Shown in pieces: positions 60,228 through 64,000 of a DNA stretch of 64,000 bases (position 1 is its first letter; each line of letters opens with the position of its first letter). The notes under the pieces are model-generated. The model saw only the letters and a program-made list of their open reading frames with translations, was not told the origin of the DNA and searched no databases. Made by a program: the position numbers and the translations under genes. Source of the stretch: Massilia varians (GTDB taxonomy: Bacteria > Pseudomonadota > Gammaproteobacteria > Burkholderiales > Burkholderiaceae_D); assembly GCF_027923905.1 (NCBI RefSeq), contig NZ_AP026966.1, positions 3,659,001-3,723,000 on the forward strand, written 5' to 3'.

Positions 60228-60665
60228 TCAGGCCGGCAGGCCCGAGGGCGGCTGCACCTCGACGATTTCCAGGCGCATGCTGCGCCCCAGGGGCAGCTCG
60301 ACATCGACCGTGCAGCCCTCGGCATGTCCCAGCAGGCCCAGCGCAAGCGGGGCCAGTACCGGAACGCGCGGCAGCATGGCGTGCGCATCTTGCGGAGAGG
60401 CGATGACGATGGTGTCGAGATCGCGGCTGCCCCGGCTGGGGACGGCGGTGCCGCAGGCGGCGACGCGGTAGCGCACGCTCGCACCGAGCGAGACGCGGCG
60501 CGCCTGGCCGCCGCTATCGATGCCGGGAAGCGCCCGGGAGACGGCGGTCAGGTGCGCCAGGCGGCGCACGGCGGCGTCGACCCGGCCGGGATCGGCCGAT
60601 CGTGCCCGCACGAAGCGCGTCAGAACAACCAGGTCGTGCTGGCTGAGGTAGGTGGTAGTGCACAT
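60228..60665 (-). CDS. Rnk/GreA-like C-terminal-domain protein, copy 2
   Basis: A 145-residue paralogue of the protein at 57412, sharing CTTTYLSQHDLVVL at the start and PLALGLLGHAEGCTVDVELP near the end, where the GreA/GreB C-terminal domain lies. An extra segment of about nine residues (CGTAVPSRGSRD) extends the middle loop. I place the start at the ATG at 60665, preceded by GGGAAAGG. It is the first normal-size gene of the operon driven by P2. A role as RNA polymerase secondary-channel factor under stress fits the family; no experiment is implied. Confidence 0.83.
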   Translation of the reverse strand: MCTTTYLSQHDLVVLTRFVRARSADPGRVDAAVRRLAHLTAVSRALPGIDSGGQARRVSLGASVRYRVAACGTAVPSRGSRDLDTIVIASPQDAHAMLPRVPVLAPLALGLLGHAEGCTVDVELPLGRSMRLEIVEVQPPSGLPA

Positions 60666-60677
60666 GGTTTGCCTTTC

Positions 60678-60696
60678 CCAGCCCGTTCCAGGCTGG
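60678..60696 (-). promoter_or_regulatory. Leader hairpin B next to ribosome site, copy 2
   Basis: CCAGCC (60678-60683) pairs with GGCTGG (60691-60696) around a seven-base loop, just upstream of the GGGAAAGG of the Rnk-like gene. The loop differs from copy 1 while both arms are kept. Confidence 0.5.
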
Positions 60697-60770
60697 CCAA
60701 TAGGAACGAATGGCGTGCCGCGGCATGGCATCAGCCAATGCGCAGCGCTTCAGACGATGCTTTGGAGGGG

Positions 60771-60815
60771 GCTCGGGAGAGTCGGGAAGCTGGGCTTGCC
60801 CGGCTCTCGCCGAGC
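60771..60815 (-). promoter_or_regulatory. Leader hairpin A directly after the small ORF, copy 2
   Basis: The outer arms GCTCGG/CCGAGC and GAGAG/CTCTC are as in copy 1. The interior holds an insertion (about 60784-60805) that pairs with itself as CGGG/CCCG and AAGC/GCTT around TGG. The hairpin starts at the base after the small ORF stop (60816-60818). The insertion keeps the stem, so the shape seems to be under selection. Confidence 0.65.
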
Positions 60816-60998
60816 TCAGGAAAGGCAGGCGAGATCGCGCGTCGACAATTGTGCGAGACGAGCGTGGAAGACGCTCAGTCCGAGCGACAGGGGAAGGTGG
60901 GGGACAAGTTGCGACATGCGGGCAGCGCCGACGGCGGCAGCGCGCGCCGTGCGCGTGCTGGAGGAACAAGCTGTGCCGTAGGAAGAAATGCAGCGCAT
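60816..60998 (-). CDS. Small leader ORF, copy 2 (60 residues)
   Basis: The paralogue of the ORF at 57992, four residues longer because of an in-frame 12-bp difference (MSQLVPHLPLSLGLSV against CPHTGLSLGLSV). It begins MRCISSYG and ends STRDLACLS followed by TGA. The ATG is about 28 bases after the predicted start of transcription from P2, without a clear ribosome site. Ser and Arg are frequent, and no membrane segment or signal is seen. Coding is not proven, since third-codon positions are only mildly over-represented among the changes. Confidence 0.5.
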   Translation of the reverse strand: MRCISSYGTACSSSTRTARAAAVGAARMSQLVPHLPLSLGLSVFHARLAQLSTRDLACLS

Positions 60999-61032
60999 AC
61001 CGGATCGAATCTCATCAATTGGATACCGGTCC

Positions 61033-61060
61033 AGTATATACCACCAGCTTTTTTCGTCAA
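61033..61060 (-). promoter_or_regulatory. Promoter P2 of Rnk-like module 2
   Basis: On the minus strand TTGACG (61055-61060), a 16-bp spacer, and TATACT (61033-61038), almost identical to P1. The -35 box begins at the base next to a 19-bp hairpin that ends the acyl-CoA synthetase gene. Expected start near 61026, with a leader of about 360 bases. Confidence 0.75.
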
Positions 61061-61103
61061 CCGAGCTGGGCCGGGGCGCGAACGGCGCCCCGGCCCAGCT
61101 CGG
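61061..61103 (-). terminator. 19-bp perfect hairpin after the acyl-CoA synthetase gene
   Basis: Arms 61061-61079 and 61085-61103 are exact reverse complements with a five-base loop. The hairpin follows the synthetase stop by 5 bases. Instead of a U-tract it is followed at once by the -35 box of P2, so readthrough or a protective barrier is possible. Confidence 0.65.
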
Positions 61104-61108
61104 GCAGC

Positions 61109-62812
61109 TCAGGCGGGGAACTCTTCCTCGCGGTATTCCACGCCCTGCCCGTCGGCCTGCGCGGCGCCGGCGGCGCGCCCGGCTTCTTCCTTGCGCAGCT
61201 CGACGCGCCGGATCTTGCCCGAAATGGTCTTGGGCAGCTCGCGGAACTCGATGCGCCGGATGCGCTTGTAGGGCGCGAGCCGCTCGCGCGCGAACGCGAA
61301 CAGCGATGCCGCCAGCTCGCGCGAAGGCGGGACGCCCTGGCGCAGGGTGACGAAGGCCTTCGGCACCGACAGCCGCAGCGGGTCCGGGCTCGGCACGATC
61401 GCCGCCTCCAGCACCGCCTCGTGCTCGATCAGGACGCTCTCGAGCTCGAAGGGGCTGATGCGGTAGTCCGAGGACTTGAACACGTCGTCGTTGCGCCCGA
61501 CGTAGAAGTAGTAGCCGTCCTGGTCGACCGTGGCAGTATCGCCGGTATGGTAGTGGCCGGCGCGCATCACCTGGGCGGTCTTTTCTTCGTCGCCCTCGTA
61601 GCACATCATCAGCCCCAATGGCGCCGGATCGAGCGACAGCGCGATCTCGCCTTCCTCGGCGGGCTGCTCGTCGATGTCGAGCAGCGCCACCCGGTAGCCC
61701 GGCAGCGGCCGGCCCATCGAGCCGGGCTTGATCGGCTGGCCCGGCGGGTTGCCGATCTGGCAGGTGCTTTCCGACTGGCCGAAGCCGTCGCGGATGCGGA
61801 TGCCCCAGGCCTGCTCGACCTGTTCGATCACCTCGGGGTTGAGCGGCTCGCCGGCGCCGACCAGTTCGCGCAGCGGCGGGCGCCAGGCGCTCAGGTCTTC
61901 CTTGATCATCATGCGCCAGACCGTCGGCGGCGCGCACAACGAGGTCACGCCGCAGCGCTGGATCGTGTCCAGCGCGGCCTTGGCGGAAAAACGCTCGTAG
62001 TTGTAGACGAAGATGGCGGCGCCCGCGTTCCAGGGCGCGAAGAAGCAGCTCCAGGCGTGCTTGGCCCAGCCGGGCGAGGAGATGTTCCAGTGGACGTCGC
62101 CCGGCTGCAGGCCGATCCAGTACATGGTCGACAGGTGGCCGACCGGATAGCTCTGGTGGCTGTGCAGCACCAGCTTGGGCTTGGCCGTGGTGCCGGAAGT
62201 GAAATACAGCAGCAGCGGGTCGGTGGCGCGGGTCTCGCCCTGCGGCGTGAACACCGACTGGATGTCGTGGCTGTCGGCGAAGTCGCGCCAGCCTTCGGGT
62301 TTGGCGCCTGCCGCGCCGCCCACCGCGATGCGGGTGAAGCTGCCGGCCATGCCGTCGAACTTGTGCGCTTCGGTGGCCTGGGCGATGACGTGCCTGACGC
62401 GGCCGCGCGCGATGCGGTCCTGCAGGTCGGGGCCCGACACCAGCATGGTGGTCGGCACCAGCACCGCGCCAAGCTTGATCCCGGCCAGCATGATCTCCCA
62501 CAACTCGACCCGGTTGGGCAGCATCAGGAGCACCCGGTCGCCGCGCCTGACCCCGCATAAGCGCAGGTACTCGGCCACCTGGCACGAACGCGAGGCCATG
62601 TCGGCGAACGAGATTTTCTGCTCGCGGCCGTCCTCTTCGACTACCCAGAGGGCCGTGGCGTGGTTGTCCCTGGCCATCTGGTCGAAGTAGTCCAGCCCCC
62701 AGTTAAAGGCGTCGAACCGGGGCTGCCGGTACTCGCGATAGGCGGTGTCGTAGTCGAGGCGGTGCTGCAGCAGGAAGTCGCGCGCTTGCAGAAAGCGCTG
62801 GGTCGGCGTCAT
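61109..62812 (-). CDS. Acyl-CoA synthetase (AMP-forming), medium-chain type
   Basis: A 567-residue member of the ANL superfamily. The P-loop is LLYFTSGTTAKPKLVLHSHQ; the adenylate motif is DGFGQSESTCQIGNPPGQ; the hinge region is GDTATVDQDGYYFYVGRNDD, and the C-terminal catalytic Lys is in LPKTISGKIRRVELRK. The closest group is medium-chain or aromatic acyl-CoA synthetases (MACS-like, e.g. ACSM and benzoate/aminobenzoate ligases). AGGAG is 5 bases before the ATG at 62812. It could activate 2-aminobenzoate for the operon at 34908-40357, but the distance makes this only a suggestion. Confidence 0.88.
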   Translation of the reverse strand: MTPTQRFLQARDFLLQHRLDYDTAYREYRQPRFDAFNWGLDYFDQMARDNHATALWVVEEDGREQKISFADMASRSCQVAEYLRLCGVRRGDRVLLMLPNRVELWEIMLAGIKLGAVLVPTTMLVSGPDLQDRIARGRVRHVIAQATEAHKFDGMAGSFTRIAVGGAAGAKPEGWRDFADSHDIQSVFTPQGETRATDPLLLYFTSGTTAKPKLVLHSHQSYPVGHLSTMYWIGLQPGDVHWNISSPGWAKHAWSCFFAPWNAGAAIFVYNYERFSAKAALDTIQRCGVTSLCAPPTVWRMMIKEDLSAWRPPLRELVGAGEPLNPEVIEQVEQAWGIRIRDGFGQSESTCQIGNPPGQPIKPGSMGRPLPGYRVALLDIDEQPAEEGEIALSLDPAPLGLMMCYEGDEEKTAQVMRAGHYHTGDTATVDQDGYYFYVGRNDDVFKSSDYRISPFELESVLIEHEAVLEAAIVPSPDPLRLSVPKAFVTLRQGVPPSRELAASLFAFARERLAPYKRIRRIEFRELPKTISGKIRRVELRKEEAGRAAGAAQADGQGVEYREEEFPA

Positions 62813-62926
62813 GGTGTCTCCTGGGTCGCTAGGGTGGCATGGCCGCTGTGGCCATCCCTGGCCATTCTGCCATGTTTGCGCGCGCTGTTCCAACTCGGCC
62901 GGCATGACCGGCCGAGACCGGAACCG

Positions 62927-64000
62927 TCAAGTGCGCTTGAGCGCCGTCACGCGCATCTCGTCGCGCGGCTCCATCATGTCGATGACGCGGCAGTCGCCGC
63001 ACATGCGCAGGCGGTCGAGGTGGCCGCTGAAGGCGGGATGCGAAGCCAGACGGCCGAGCATGTTCTCGACCATCTGCAGGGTGCCGAAGGGCTGGTCGCA
63101 GCGGATGCAGTGGAAAGGCTGGGACTCGTTGAGCACCACGGCCTGGCCGCGGCTCTCCATGAAGGACAGGCGCGGCGCCAGGCTGATGGCGTTTTCCGGG
63201 CAGGTGCTGGCGCACAGGCCGCACTGGACGCAGTTCTTCTCGATGAAGCGCAGCAGCGGCGCGCCCTGCCCGTCCTGCAGCGCCCCGGCCGGGCAGGCGC
63301 CGACGCAGGACATGCACAGGCTGCAGGCCTTGCGGTCGACCTCGATCGCACCAAAAGGCGCGCCGGCCGGCAGCGCGACCTGCTCGGGCGCCAGCGGCGC
63401 ATGGCGGTGCAGGTGCTCGAGGGCGTAGTCGAGCGTGTTGCGCTTGTCGTTCGCCAGGTGGAAGGTCGCCGGCTCGGCAGGGGTACGGCCGCGCGGGGCG
63501 TGGCGCAGCGCCACCGCCAGTTCGTCCGGCGCCTCCACGCGCAGCAGCTGGAAATGCGGGCCTTCGTAGCCGAGGCCGCTCAGTACCGCCTGGACGATCT
63601 CCATCTGCTGGTCCAGCAGGGCGACATACTGGGGAGCTTCGCGCCCCGTCAGCAGCACCGAGATGCCGGCCGCGCCATAGGCCACGGCGGCGAACCAGAC
63701 GTCGATGCCGGTCGAGGCGGTGTGCTGCAGCGCCAGCGGGATCGCGCGCCCGGGCACCGACTCGCCCAGTTGGGCCAGCAGCGCGGCGCCGTGTTCCGGG
63801 TCGTGCAGCACGAAGACAGGGTCTTGCCCGCCGCCTTCGCGGTAGGAGCGCAGCGCCGCCTGCATGCGCTTGCCGGTCAGCGCCGCCGGCGGGAAGGCAT
63901 AGCTGATGGCGCCGGTCGGGCAGGCCGTGGAACAGGCGCCGCAACCGGCGCACAGGTAGGGGTTGACCTTGACCCGGTCGCCGTCGCCGGAAATCGCCTG
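62927..64000 (-). CDS. Multi-cluster 4Fe-4S protein, 5' end missing at window edge
   Basis: The frame is open to position 64000, so the N-terminus is outside the window; 357 residues are seen. Three 4Fe-4S patterns are visible: CAGCGACSTACP (about 63900-63960), CSLCMSCVGACP and CVQCGLCASTCP. A C-terminal pair (HCIRCDQPF and MCGDCRVIDMM) could bind zinc or another cluster. The middle (FVLHDPEHGAALL and VWFAAVAYGAAGISVLLTGR) is a Rossmann-like region. The family often lies near formate dehydrogenase or other redox genes, but here its neighbour is an acyl-CoA synthetase. It probably transfers electrons. Confidence 0.85.
   Translation of the reverse strand, partial: QAISGDGDRVKVNPYLCAGCGACSTACPTGAISYAFPPAALTGKRMQAALRSYREGGGQDPVFVLHDPEHGAALLAQLGESVPGRAIPLALQHTASTGIDVWFAAVAYGAAGISVLLTGREAPQYVALLDQQMEIVQAVLSGLGYEGPHFQLLRVEAPDELAVALRHAPRGRTPAEPATFHLANDKRNTLDYALEHLHRHAPLAPEQVALPAGAPFGAIEVDRKACSLCMSCVGACPAGALQDGQGAPLLRFIEKNCVQCGLCASTCPENAISLAPRLSFMESRGQAVVLNESQPFHCIRCDQPFGTLQMVENMLGRLASHPAFSGHLDRLRMCGDCRVIDMMEPRDEMRVTALKRT

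Overview
The window is GC-rich (roughly two thirds G+C by eye) and densely coded on both strands, with short intergenic gaps. The gene content suggests a betaproteobacterium of the Burkholderiales, most likely an Oxalobacteraceae member close to Massilia: a LuxI/LuxR pair with an XRE-type gene between them, very large hybrid histidine kinases, a hybrid aerobic aminobenzoyl-CoA operon, and clustered universal stress proteins. This placement rests on remembered family and neighbourhood resemblance, not on a marker gene. I saw no rRNA, tRNA, CRISPR array, insertion sequence or prophage.

Layout. 1-3557: recB (cut by the window edge) and recC. 3662-6676: membrane hybrid histidine kinase with CHASE-like sensor, receiver and HPt. 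6765-8819: prolyl oligopeptidase. 8807-10588: quorum-sensing locus (luxI, a small XRE regulator, luxR) with a good lux-box candidate at 9524-9543. 10944-16722: a soluble hybrid kinase built on a tandem HAMP array, followed by a CheR-like protein that lacks the usual SAM-binding motif. 16794-19786: GST, glpD and an HD-domain hydrolase. 19903-22540: a UvrD-type helicase gene flanked by two direct copies of a 138-bp repeat carrying DnaA-box-like sites. 22689-24980: small CxxCxGxG protein, two half-size chromate transporters, S-formylglutathione hydrolase. 25018-28559: stress cluster (Hsp20, phosphoribosyltransferase, membrane-anchored hypothetical, erythromycin-esterase-like protein). 28564-33420: diguanylate cyclase, then a two-subunit molybdenum hydroxylase. 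33456-34772: small stress and envelope proteins. 34908-40415: a minus-strand operon resembling the aerobic 2-aminobenzoyl-CoA pathway. 40529-53223: hybrid kinase, Na+/H+ antiporter, topoisomerase IB, MRJP-like protein, DUF4019, HTH-GAF regulator, chemoreceptor, pncB, SET protein, GNAT-like protein, hexapeptide-repeat solenoid protein. 53352-61103: a stress island of universal stress proteins, a MASE1 kinase/FixJ-type regulator pair, and two paralogous Rnk/GreA-like plus GrpE-like modules. 61109-64000: acyl-CoA synthetase and a partial multi-cluster ferredoxin-type protein.

The most interesting signal is in the stress island. Both Rnk-like genes are preceded by homologous leaders of about 300 bp. 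Each leader has the same promoter (TTGACG, 16 bp, TATACT), a small ORF of 56 or 60 codons with the same C-terminus, a hairpin that begins directly after the small ORF's stop codon, and a second hairpin next to the ribosome binding site. In one copy the first hairpin is lengthened by an insertion that itself pairs. This looks like a duplicated RNA- or leader-peptide-controlled stress module that I cannot match to a known family.
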